Shown: positions 23,141 to 33,500 of the stretch, piece after piece
Numbering within the stretch: position 1 is the first letter of the stretch
Layout: each line of letters begins with the position of its first letter
From: Beroe ovata
Lineage: Eukaryota > Ctenophora > Nuda > Beroida > Beroidae
Reading direction: 5' to 3'
Assembly: GCA_946803715.1 (NCBI GenBank)
Contig: CAMPET010000076.1
Coordinates: 56,537 to 120,536, forward strand
Length of the DNA: 64,000 nucleotides
Made by a program: the position numbers and the translations under genes
Notes under the pieces: model-generated
Databases searched by the model: none
Told to the model about the DNA's origin: nothing
The model's input: the letters and a program-made list of their open reading frames with translations, nothing else

Positions 23141-23643
23141 GTTTGAAATACCTATTATAACAACACTCCCTTGGAAAGTTAAAAATTTTACTGATTACGA
23201 TGCAGCCATATTAGGAGATGAAAACAACTTTTAACAGATACAAACTGATATTCAATTCAATACAAGGCCAATATGTAATAGCGGAATTTTCTTTCAATAA
23301 ATCAAATATTCTAAGAACGCTTCGGTTTCATGAATGAACACCTGTGAAGATTATAAACTGGTAAACTTGAATGGTAAAACCGTTGATTAGTATTGCTGAA
23401 TATATTACACATCCGATGCGATGTTTCCATTACATTCAAGGGGTATGATTCTATTACATAAGGTAGGTATAGTCAGGCTACAAGTAGTTTCAGCTGATCT
23501 GAGAATTCTGCCACTTTAGGATGACGGTTGAGCTCCACCTTGCTTTTTGTTGAAATCAACGTGAAACTTCTCAACCTGAGATTTTTGAGCAAATAACTGC
23601 CGGTATCTGGTGATATAACGATAATTATTGATCGCAGCATTAT

Positions 23644-24905
23644 TTAAAATCCCTTTGAAGGTACACGGACGAATGCGAACATGTCGATCAAACAGCGGCT
23701 CCTTACCACTTTCTTGATACGAAGCACAGCATCCTCTGTGTTCCCATTAACGTTGTTAGCTTTGTAAGGTGGATGAACAACAAAATCTCCGTCCAGTCCC
23801 TGAATCACATCTCCTCGCCATTCCAGATTGGTGTACCTGGGAGTAGAGTATTTTACTGAGATAAAATGTGTCAATTATCAGTCATGATCAAATTTCAGTG
23901 TTCTACGATTGGACGGCCATAGGGTACAGTTGGGTCAGGAAATTGAAATTTGGAGCGAAAAAACAAGCGTTGGGTTCAAATAGCTTTCATAGACAATCAC
24001 AGAAACTGACAAAGATGCAGTCAGAGACATTTCGATTCATTCTGGCCCGCCTCGCGAGTCGCGTACAGCAAGACGACTAAGAAAAGAACATACGTGAACA
24101 AGAAAAATAATATCTATTCACAATAAAGGCGAATGTCTGCTAGTACTTGTAGTAACAAAACAGATAGAAATTATCGGAATGATGATTCAGATAATAATGA
24201 TATGATCAGTGATCGTAAGATAAGAAAACTAACGTTTTGTTGATGACTTTGAAGAGCTCTTTGCCTGCTAAACTAACATCTCTAGGACCTGTCTTGTTGA
24301 TGGCGTCCTCTTTCTCTTTGATGGCCAATCTGACCGCTGATTCACTGACTATTCTCTCAGGCATAAATGCTCCTGAAACAAATAGTTTTTCACTCCATGA
24401 GTACTTATATCACTATACTATGAGTATCAGTATATTGGAAACGAGTTAATATATGCCAGTTTGAATTTGTCGAAATGATTCATGAAGTTCACCTCTAGCA
24501 TTATTTGGCGCGTATTTCTTCACTTCAAATTCAGTGAGGAGCTCTGTATTCAAAACTGTGAGGTCTTCCTGCTGATCTGATGATACACTTTTGATAATGA
24601 TCATCTTGGTCGGCTCGTCCATGGCTACCAATTCGCCTTCAATCTTGTTCGCTGAAATCGTTATCAAGTTAATTGGAAAGTAATTGGAAGTGATATAATG
24701 GTTACCCTTTCATTTGACGACAATTAATTGCTAATTGATGATTTGATTATCTTGCTACACTCCTGGAGCAATGATTAACAATTCGATTATGAGTGTACAT
24801 CAAGTACCTAATAAAAACAATGATTCATAACTCCCAAACTCACTAACCGTATGGATCGACGCATAGCACAATTGATCCTAAGGGCACATAATGTTGCAGT
24901 TCATT
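23644..24905 (-). CDS. LSM12: LSM12-like protein (Lsm + anticodon-binding-like domain), four exons
   Basis: Established: LSM12 is an Sm-like protein that works with ataxin-2 in translation and circadian control, and binds NAADP. Seen: exon 1 24905-24848 (start MKLQHYVPLGSIVLC, an N-terminal Lsm strand like the vertebrate 'YFSVGSQVSC'), exon 2 24651-24493 ('NKIEGELVAMDEPTKMIII', 'LTVLNTELLTEFEVKKY'), exon 3 24372-24234 ('RIVSESAVRLAIKEKEDAIN', 'LAGKELFKVIN') and exon 4 23836-23644 (WRGDVIQGLDGDFVVHPPYK, then the second-domain end). All junctions are GT-AG and keep the frame. The ATG at 24905 is chosen because the Lsm strand is in that frame; an ATG at 24930 is in a different frame. It lies about 450 bases downstream of LSM1 on the same strand. 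Confidence 0.85.
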
Positions 24906-25349
24906 CTCTATTTTACCGGCTGTAGCCATATTGCCATAAGCTACCATACCCTATCATGACATGGCAGCCTCTGCTGCAATGGAATTGATGTGAGTTGAGC
25001 AATCAAACTTGGTTATAAGATCCGATAAGATTGATATATGCATCGAGAAAATGAAGCTATGAATTTCAGAGTTCTGACACAAGCAACTAAATTTATTTTT
25101 CAGTAATGAAACATTTGAAAAATATTAGATTTTTAGAATCGAATTCTAAAATTGGAATAGAAATATTATGATCACTCTATTCTTAAGCAATGAACATTTA
25201 TAAAAATCAAAACTTCAGAATATGTAAAAATCCTAAAAATGTAAAAATAAGATTACACACGATTAAAAAAGCTCAAATAAATGGGAAATAAATATCAAGT
25301 TAAAAAGCAAAGGAAATCTCAAAAACCACGCCCGTTTCCCACCCAGAGG
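24906..25349. other. Intergenic between LSM1 and LSM12
   Basis: About 440 bases of AT-rich DNA. It should hold the LSM1 3' UTR and the LSM12 promoter. No repeat or RNA gene seen. Confidence 0.5.
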
Positions 25350-25976
25350 TTACTGGTAAAACTCGTCCTCGAGGGAATCATCCAGCTGCAGAATGCCCGC
25401 GTCGTAACTCATGTGCCGTATTCGTCGTTTCCGCTCCTCCCTTCCCAACCTGGCCGCTTCCTGCCAAGCGAGTATCTGCTGGAGTGGCTTCACCCGATCC
25501 TTGCTCTCCGAGCCCAGGTCGACCTCCCCGGCGAGAGCAACATTCTCGCCCCTGACTAGATACAGCCCACGTGGTATATCTGCATGGAAATCCATCGCGT
25601 AGACACGCTCCACTGTGTTGCTTAGCAACAAGTTGCCGTAACTGTCGATCGAAGATAAACACCCGATTATTGTCTTCCTGTCCCTGAGCTGAACCAATAT
25701 CGGTCTGTCCAGAGAGTCGATGAGCGATGCGATGCCAGGGTAGTAGTTATCGTGAAGGGTGTCCGAGTAAATGTTGCTCAGAGTGGCGTTGATCAGGTGC
25801 TCCTTGTTGGAAATGGAGTTTATAGCCGCACCAGGGGGCTCGGGGGTAGATCCGGGATAGTGGGATAGTTCAAATGAGGGGTGTAGCGCGCTTCCCCCTG
25901 GAGGTTTAGTCGAGGTTGCGGGAACTGGGGTGGAACTGCATGTCGGAACAGACAAGGGTGAGTCCATGTTAGACAT
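25350..25976 (-). CDS. LSM1: LSM1, decapping-complex Sm-like protein with extended N-terminus
   Basis: Established: LSM1 forms the cytoplasmic Lsm1-7 ring that binds 3' ends of deadenylated mRNA and activates decapping with Pat1. Seen: a 208-residue intronless frame. The Sm fold lies at about residues 78-150: Sm1 in 'GIASLIDSLDRPILVQLRDR', 'IGCLSSIDSYGNLLLSNTVE', and Sm2 in 'IPRGLYLVRGENVALAGEV' (the RGEN loop). A helical C-terminus follows, typical of LSM1. Human LSM1 is about 133 residues; here about 75 extra N-terminal residues are rich in Pro, Ser and Thr. The start is the first Met (MSNMDSPLS), with a second at residue 4; a later start inside the extension is possible. It precedes LSM12 on the same strand. 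Confidence 0.9.
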   Translation of the reverse strand: MSNMDSPLSVPTCSSTPVPATSTKPPGGSALHPSFELSHYPGSTPEPPGAAINSISNKEHLINATLSNIYSDTLHDNYYPGIASLIDSLDRPILVQLRDRKTIIGCLSSIDSYGNLLLSNTVERVYAMDFHADIPRGLYLVRGENVALAGEVDLGSESKDRVKPLQQILAWQEAARLGREERKRRIRHMSYDAGILQLDDSLEDEFYQ

Positions 25977-26214
25977 GCTATGTGAGAAGAGAAGATAACA
26001 GTCGTAGTGTATTATAGGGTTGAAAGCAGGTCAACATGGGTTAGAACATGAGTTATACAACAGTTCGGTGTCATATGATCAGAATACAATCATCACTGAT
26101 GACTATCGTGATCAGTGATGACAATCGTCGATAGAACATTATTGCTATCGATAGAACATCATGCTCAGTTCCGACATCAGTTAGGTGAAATAACGCGTTA
26201 GTCGCATTACAGGT

Positions 26215-27513
26215 TTACTTTAGGCCCCCCCACGTATACCTTTTTTCGAGTATCATATCAACGCTGGTAGTCACTATAGGTATGAAGAAGTTGATCAGAA
26301 AGATTGACATGATGACAAGAATAGTCCAGTCACACCAATTCAGGCAACCCAATGTAAACGGTGTCTGAATGAGGCGGTCATTGACAACGTCAAAGCATCC
26401 ACGCTCCACATTCGAATTCGTATACTGCACTATCATCCCAAGTACACGGAATGTCATGACTAAGCTGAAGAGAAGTCTGGAAATCGTGAGATGAACGTAA
26501 ATAACAGTTTTCTTCGGGTAAGTCTTCTTCACCTCACGGTACGGCTTGTCTCGTTTGGAAACAGTGGTTATGACTGGGTAGAGATAAAGCAGTGCTGTTA
26601 ACACATCCTTCACTATCAGATACCACGGGCTGTATCCAGTAACGTATTTGTCCACGTAAAAATACTCGAGTATAAGTTCTGGCGCGTCTTCGAAGATCAA
26701 TTTGTAGCCAATAGGGACAGTGGACCAAAACACAACTTTCCCGTGGTACTCATGATTTTCATTATTGATAATTACAACGAGTTGACAATAGCCAACATAT
26801 ACTGCAGAAGCTGCCCCCAGAATGGCAAAAACCATTATCCCATTGGTCACATGGCTGTTTCGTGTGATGGATGCATCCAATAAGGTTCCCCGTTCCAGCT
26901 GGTAAAAGTACAGCGTATCAATAAACACATCCACGACACCCCACAGAGCAAGAAAGATAGGTTTTAGCAGAATATCCACAATCACATAGAGATAACCTAA
27001 CAGTCGGGGCAATAACAAGTGACCACACAGAATCCTTCGATCCTTCTTAGCAGATTCAACGTCACTGCAGGTGAAGACTCCTATATTAAAACTCCCTCTT
27101 GACAATTGATCAAGAAGCTGGACCCTATCTCCGTCAATATTGAACTGAATGTTTTGAGTGTATCCCTTGTCAATAACATTTCTAGGAACAGAATAGCCTG
27201 TATAAGGATCAACATGGTAGCTTCTTGCATCATCAGTGTCGAGTGTTTCGTATTCCTCACTGCTGATATAATCTTTGATGTAAAGTAATCGAACTCTCCG
27301 CCTGTATGTCGATACTGTTTCTTCCACAATTTTAACTCCATCCCTCCTTTTGAGATACAAGTTCAAGTAGAGAAGACCTAACAGAGAGCTGGTTCCAGGG
27401 AGGAAGACTGCAAAGATTCCACCGAAATAGGATATACGGGGCTGCCATATACTCGTTACATTGCAGTAAAGTTCACTGCCAACATCAACACAGGATTCGC
27501 TCATTTGATACAT
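26215..27513 (-). CDS. Multi-pass membrane protein, unknown (possible XK-related)
   Basis: Seen: a 432-residue intronless frame starting MYQMSESCVDVG, with about eight hydrophobic stretches (around residues 30-55, 165-200, 215-245, 255-280, 300-320, 335-360 and 385-415). A soluble, charged loop of about 100 residues follows the first segment (VEETVSTYRRRVRLLYI onward). A conspicuous motif 'FEDAPELILEYFYVDKY' sits before a membrane helix. 'EDxP' helices of this sort occur in XK-related scramblase-like proteins, but I would not assign the family by eye. There is no signal peptide distinct from the first helix; N-glycosylation sequons (CNVTS) precede it. Function unknown. Confidence 0.8.
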   Translation of the reverse strand: MYQMSESCVDVGSELYCNVTSIWQPRISYFGGIFAVFLPGTSSLLGLLYLNLYLKRRDGVKIVEETVSTYRRRVRLLYIKDYISSEEYETLDTDDARSYHVDPYTGYSVPRNVIDKGYTQNIQFNIDGDRVQLLDQLSRGSFNIGVFTCSDVESAKKDRRILCGHLLLPRLLGYLYVIVDILLKPIFLALWGVVDVFIDTLYFYQLERGTLLDASITRNSHVTNGIMVFAILGAASAVYVGYCQLVVIINNENHEYHGKVVFWSTVPIGYKLIFEDAPELILEYFYVDKYVTGYSPWYLIVKDVLTALLYLYPVITTVSKRDKPYREVKKTYPKKTVIYVHLTISRLLFSLVMTFRVLGMIVQYTNSNVERGCFDVVNDRLIQTPFTLGCLNWCDWTILVIMSIFLINFFIPIVTTSVDMILEKRYTWGGLK

Positions 27514-27859
27514 GTACGCCGTACGGCTTACCAGGTCGATTTCTATTCATCATGATCTAGTTTCACTGTGACATAGGGACTAGGGTGCTAACATGATATG
27601 AATTCGGTAAGAGACATTGCCAGGGTGGAATTCTCGAATAAAAAACGTATAACATATCATTTGACACACTTTGCTACCTAAATTGGCCTACTTAATAAAA
27701 ATATCTGAAGTGAAATTTATTTCTTACTAAGAATACACTCCCCACTGCCAAGCATAGATTAGTAAGAGAAACGTTAATGTTATTGATCAGCAATAAATGA
27801 CCAGCAACCAAGAGCCTGAGATTGACTAATCTGAAACCTATTGAATAAAAAGCCTAAAA
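27514..27859. other. Intergenic, nothing recognised
   Basis: About 350 bases of AT-rich DNA between the membrane-protein gene and the end of POLR1E, both on the minus strand. It should hold the promoter of one and the 3' UTR of the other. Confidence 0.5.
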
Positions 27860-29922
27860 TCAATCACGCTTCTTGCCTCCCTTCCGAAGGATAATGCTAG
27901 GAATTTTAATTGGGAGTTTTAGTACGGCTTTAGGATCGTCTCGATTCTGTTGTCCTTTGAGTGAGGATATGCTGCATCCCATTGATCTATAAGTGTCACT
28001 GATAAGCCTCAACTTTACACCAAGATCCTTGGCAAGAACAGAAAAGGACACGCAGAAGTTATCCACAATGAGAGTTAGTGCGAGAATGTGGCAAATCAGC
28101 TGATTTCGTTGCTTATCTGAGACCGAGGTTCGAATCTTACCCTCAACTTGACCTTGCGACGTGAACCGCTTGTAAATACTGTCTATCACCTGGGGGGGTT
28201 TTAAGGGGTTGATACGTAGCAATGAAATGCATGGTCAAGTACGAGATTCTCAATGGAGATTGGTGACTCAACCTCCACCTCAACAAAGAAGCATTCCATG
28301 AAAGATATGAATGATGCCTTACGATACTTCTTCAGGGAGATAAACGTACAATGGTTGGAGTGTTGGGGAATAGAGTTTTCTTTTTCCGGAGCTGATTCCG
28401 AGGGGTTTTGAGGAGAGTGACAAGGTACGAGATGTAAAGGAGTTGTGAGAGGTACAGATGAGCATGATGTTCATCCTCCATAACTACTGGCAACCGAGAC
28501 AGCATGAACTGGGGGTATCTAAACGAGATATTCTTGATAATATGATCAGTATATAGGGTGTTCCAAAATAAACGCAACAAAGTAGTGGTAAAACTTATAG
28601 TAAATATCTATCAGACCTCTAAATTTCTTCTAGAAACTCCAACTAGAAGCTGAGTTTTAAACGTCAACTTTTGATGCGTTTATTTTGGGACACGCTGTAC
28701 CTATTATGTTAGTGATCACAGATAATTCTGGCATTCATTTTGTTGTTCTTCATTCGCGTATGATACGTGCCGTTTTTTGACTGACTTGTTCTTGACAGGA
28801 AAAAATCTTGAGAACCTAACTTAAATTACTCACTTTTCTTGCTCAATCCATGCATTGACGTGAAATTGTGTACATTCTTTCAGGATTTGTGTAAAAGGAA
28901 GGAGGGCTGCTAGTTCGGACTCAGATATAAGGTCAGTTATTGTGAAAACTTCAGATAGATCCTGAAAATACCGAATTAAATCCAATCATGAATATGGCGA
29001 CGGCAAATATAACAATGTACGACGTAGGTCGCTGTTCGTAACTCGTAGATATGAAACTATGATTTAGACTGAACAAAACAAAGAAAAATGACAGACTCAC
29101 GGTTGCTTGGATATTCATGGGCGGTAATATGTCATTAGTTTGGCTTTCAGATTCCTGGGTGAGATTTGCTGTATCAGCTGACACCACAGCCTCTTCCATT
29201 GCTTCGTCCAGTGTGTTAACTTCCATTTTTTGCACTCTATCTCTACCTTGGACACGTTTTCGGAGGATATGAATAAACAGGGGAACGTTAGGGTTCCACT
29301 AAAAATAAGTCTTTCTATAATTGTTTATATTCAGCCATATCTTATATATGTACCTCTAATCGATTTCTGTATCTTGTTACCACCAAATTTCATGGCTAAC
29401 TGCTTGTGTTTTTCGCCATAACTCTGCTGCTTCTGTGATTTATCATCGTCACCTTCCTCAAAACTTTTGACGTAAGGTTTCAGGTTGATCAATGAGGCAT
29501 GTTTAAGGGTCATCACGTTTGTAGTCTTGTCTAATACTCCAATCATATATTGACTACCATAAATCTGTAAAAAAATTAGTCAATGCAATATTGCAATAGG
29601 AGCCGGGGTACCAGCGCATAATAATGATATGACAATTGACATCTACCCCCAATAAAGTGAGGTCTGAATTTCTGAGTTTAATCACCTTGGTTTCCCATGA
29701 TTTCCCCACACTTTGGACACTATCGCAATCCATTATCATCATCCTTTGACTTGCAAGTCTTGGGTTGGACGGATCTGATGTATTTTGATAGCACTCTAGT
29801 TTAGTCTTGGAGTCAAATGATTTATCCCTGACAACAGAGCTTCTTGTACAAACCAAGGTTTCCTCATCTCCAGTCAATTTCAAAGTTACTTTAGGGCAGG
29901 CTTTGGACGCCTTAGCTGACAT
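27860..29922 (-). CDS. POLR1E: RNA polymerase I subunit PAF53/RPA49 (POLR1E), six exons
   Basis: Established: this subunit forms a heterodimer with PAF49/RPA34 on RNA polymerase I and aids initiation and elongation on rDNA in the nucleolus. Seen: exon 1 29922 to about 29646 (MSAKASKACPKVTLKL...; 'SDPSNPRLASQRMMIMDCDS' parallels the vertebrate 'STNPRKRNQRILAAETD'), exon 2 about 29563-29353 ('YMIGVLDKTTNVMTLKHASL'), exon 3 about 29250-29101 ('LDEAMEEAVVSADT'), exon 4 about 28962-28835 (ends WIEQEK), exon 5 about 28541-28340 and exon 6 about 28190-27860. The last carries the tandem winged-helix end ('DKQRNQLICHILALTLIVDN', 'VLAKDLGVKLRLISDTYRSM'). The C-terminus is basic (KGGKKRD). A MITE lies immediately upstream of exon 5. 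Exon borders of exons 3-6 are approximate. Confidence 0.86.
28552..28699. mobile_element. MITE with about 28-base terminal inverted repeats and TA flanks
   Basis: Left end 'agggtgttccaaaataaacg' pairs with the inverted right end (read inverted: 'agcgtgtcccaaaataaacg'), followed by 'ca' on both arms. Both ends are flanked by TA, as for Tc1/mariner-type elements. It is about 148 bases long with no coding capacity and lies in an intron of POLR1E just before the exon 5 acceptor. Confidence 0.88.
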
Positions 29923-30570
29923 TTCCAGGTAGAGAATTCACACCATAAATATCTACGTACCCTAATAAATTGCAGTGCTCTATCATAATTGACAATTATT
30001 AATGGTATCATTGACTTACATAGGTGAGACTGCTACTCAGATTTTGTTATTTTGATGCTGCGATATTTGCAGAACTTACGTTGGGAATTGGGATTATAGG
30101 TTACCATTTCTGGAGAGATGAAACTAATACTGATTAGTGTCAAGATTTAGACATTGAGGAACAGAATTGGCGTACTTGGTAAACATTTCCAAAATTTGAT
30201 AGATTGATAGAAATTATATAACAAAATAATAAATTAGGATAATCAAAATGCGGCTAGGATTTGCGAATACCTCACCCATGGGCCATGTGAACAGCCAGAA
30301 GAATACAGTGATGTGACAAAAAATACAAAGACCAAGAGTGAAAATTCAACAGAAACCAATTAGGAACCAATTACCCTGAATATAATCAACTTTCAGTTAA
30401 TTAATTCCCAAATAGATTTCATAAAAACACCCCCTAGTTAAACCCAAATCTACGGATTGTGAAAAGTTGAAATTAGCTGACAAAAGTTCTTCAATGTCTG
30501 AGAACTATTATAAGCAATTCATCCATGCCCGTTGTTCGGTAATAATTCTCTGAACAAATTGAGTAAATGA
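29923..30570. other. Intergenic between DDB1 and POLR1E
   Basis: About 650 bases of AT-rich DNA. It holds the POLR1E promoter and DDB1 3' UTR. No other structure recognised. Confidence 0.5.
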
Positions 30571-33500
30571 TCAGTGAATTCTAGCTAAATCTTCTATTAG
30601 TTTTATCAGATCATCAACAGTGCCCTCACGTTTCATACCAGTTCCATCAAAATCATAAAATAAGTCAGAACACAATTTACTCATTTCTGATCTTGGCAAA
30701 TCTAAAAATCGCTCTATCAAGTCTCCATCAATGAAGCCACTTGACGGCTCTTTTTGTCTGTCATTGTGGAACGACCTCCACACATTATGCGATATGCATC
30801 CAATGCTTGTAACTGTCCTCGCGAGTGCTTCTTGCAGCGTGAGCAGCAAGTCAAACAATGGCTTCTCTATACAGCCTATAAGACCAATAGACCCGCTGCA
30901 GCCACCATAGAGAATAGTTTTGTGAACTAATGGAGGAGCACCTGATGGGTTTCTCAAAACCAGCGAACCCTCTCTGAACACATTCACATTTTCCCCCAGA
31001 TGGAATTGTCCAGCAAGCTTTAGAATTCTCCGATCCTCGTCTTCAAGGCCACCTTCTTTAGTACAAACGAAAATATTGTTGTAGTGTTCTGCCCCAAGGA
31101 AAGTGTCATCATCTAAAATTTCTACCTGAGTCATCCAATTTGCTTTGTAATCTTTTGCAATATCTTCAATCCTTCCCTCTAACTGCTTGTACACCAACAA
31201 AGCCATACTCCTCAGGAGGTCACCGACCAAAATAAATTGACCTCTGCTTCTGACATAAACGGCCATCAGCGTATTGTGATATTTACATTCAACTTTGAGG
31301 CCATCTTCCTCTTTGAACTCAAACACAGTCACTTTATTATTGATGCCAGCCAGAATTTTGCCACAAACTTCGGTAACACAGTTAACAGCTCCTTTTACAT
31401 CATGACTGGCAACTTGATCCAATGATGAGCCATCCCATTGGAACACAATAAGTCTGCCGTCTTTTGGTTCAGAGTCTTCCTCATTCACAAAAGCTGTCCC
31501 AACCACGAAATATTCCTTCTCATTGCAGCGATATGAAAATAAGGAAAGTGCCCACTCAGTCGGTGCGAATTTATGAACATGCAAAACCTCATATGTCTTC
31601 TTGTCCATGATCAAAAGGTTATGAACTTCAGAGTCACCTGCAGCATCCTTTTTGATTCTTGAATCAGAATCCATTCCATTGCCTAGCTCAGTACTATCAG
31701 AAACACTCTGGCAAAGAGTACTTACACTCTGGGCAGTGACAATATTGCTTCTCATTGTGATGATACCATAGCATGAAGTCTTTTCCTGATAAACTATTCT
31801 TTTGGGCGATTCTCCTAGTGGGACTGTTTGAATATGGAGCTTTTGAATAGCAGCAACACTACCAACAGTAAATCCAGAACTTGATGCAAGGGCTAACGAA
31901 TCAGGGTAAGCACTGGTATTCAAGGGACACATGTGATTGATGTCTTGCATGTTAACTGTACTGAACACTAGTTTGTTAGAGCTACTGTAAATGACAGTGG
32001 GCCTGTCAGATGATGCAAACACATGATTAGCATCAAATGCATGGAAAAGCTGGAGTGTTGTTGAATGAATGCCCAGAGCAATTTTTTTCTTCTTCGAAAG
32101 CTTTCCCGTTTCTCCATCGATATCACAGTAAAACAAAGATCCATCACCAAGGGTTGCCATTAGATAAGATGAATCCTCAAATGGACACATCAAGATTGAT
32201 TTGACAACAACTTCTCCTCCAAGTTCATGACATTGCAATTGCTCAAAATGCGGCAGGGAATACAATCTAATAGAACCATCAACCCAACAGCCGACAGCAC
32301 AATATTTGCTGGCATCATTATCCTGCCCCAAAGGTGTGATATCAATACAAGCAACATCATGAGGCAGTTCGACTGTTGTGATTTGCTGTATTCTATCAGT
32401 TACAGACAAATGGTAAACTTTTTTGCCGTGGGATACCACACATTGAGTTTTATTACATCCAACATGATCTATTCTTTCTCCTGCAGCCGGTTTCCATTCA
32501 GATAAGATGCTCAGATTTTCGGCGTCAAATAATCTAATACAAGTTGAACATATTTGAATAATATTGCCTCTTGATGTCATACCACTGTGTAGAGTCTGTT
32601 GATCTGATATGAAATCTTTTGTTTCTACTTCTTCAACTTCTTCTCCTTCAAAATGCAAAATTCTTGTATATCCCATGAAGGTGATTATAAGAGCATTATC
32701 AAAACCATCATTTTTGTTAAAGATTTGAATTGGCCATATGCCTTTGATACCAGGTATATCTATGGATGCTAATTCTTGAATTCCAATTCCACACCTTACA
32801 ATCCTAAGTGATCCCTCTTTGTGGGATCCAGAGCATGTAACCATTTGAGGTTGCTTATCTGAGTCTACAATGCACATATCTACAATGCTACCAAGATTCG
32901 CATATGATTCTAAAACTGTCAGATGAAGGTCGTCATTACTATTTCTTCCAGGATTGATGTGTATGAGTTGACTATCACCCTGTGCAGACCCTACATAAAC
33001 AACTGAGTTATCAAGATAAGCTAAACATGAAGCAGTTGCTGTTTCACCAAGATGGAGCATTTCAATATCAGTAACAATGTTTGCTTGATCTGTCACCAAA
33101 GTTAAAATGAAGAGAAGTCCCTTCTCATCTGCACATAGATATCTCTTGCTATCAATTGTGCAATAGCATGTGATAACACTATCACGTAGCACTCCAGGGG
33201 CATGAGAGATAAATGTGTCAGCTTTGCAATATGAAACAGTTTCAAGACCAATTATTATTGCACCATATAGGGGTGCTTTCACTGGAATGATGAGATTGGC
33301 ATTTGCCTCAACATTGGTTAATTTCCAAGGCCCCTTTGTAAACTCTTTATTAGATAAAGATATTTCGAAAGTCTTAACATGACGAGTACCTTTCTGAGTC
33401 TGATAAATGTACACAATGGTTGGAACTTTGCAGCCTTCAAGAAATTTTATATCTATGATATTTAGTTCTTCTATCCTTATATTGAATGATTTGAGTTCTT

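Larger units (their letters stand above)
21673..23643. other. Intergenic, contains a short duplication around a single N
   Basis: AT-rich DNA between the convergent SLC35C2 and LSM12 genes. I see no gene. It holds the repeated block 22616-22843 / 22878-23140 around the N at 22877, with CG-rich pieces. Confidence 0.6.

Noticed and set aside
24906-24930. ATG at 24930 as LSM12 start
   Set aside because: It is in a different frame from the Lsm strand that joins exon 2; the ATG at 24905 keeps the frame.
28332-28580. Separate small minus-strand gene starting MLRLFWNTLYT
   Set aside because: Its first residues come from the MITE; the rest is exon 5 of POLR1E.
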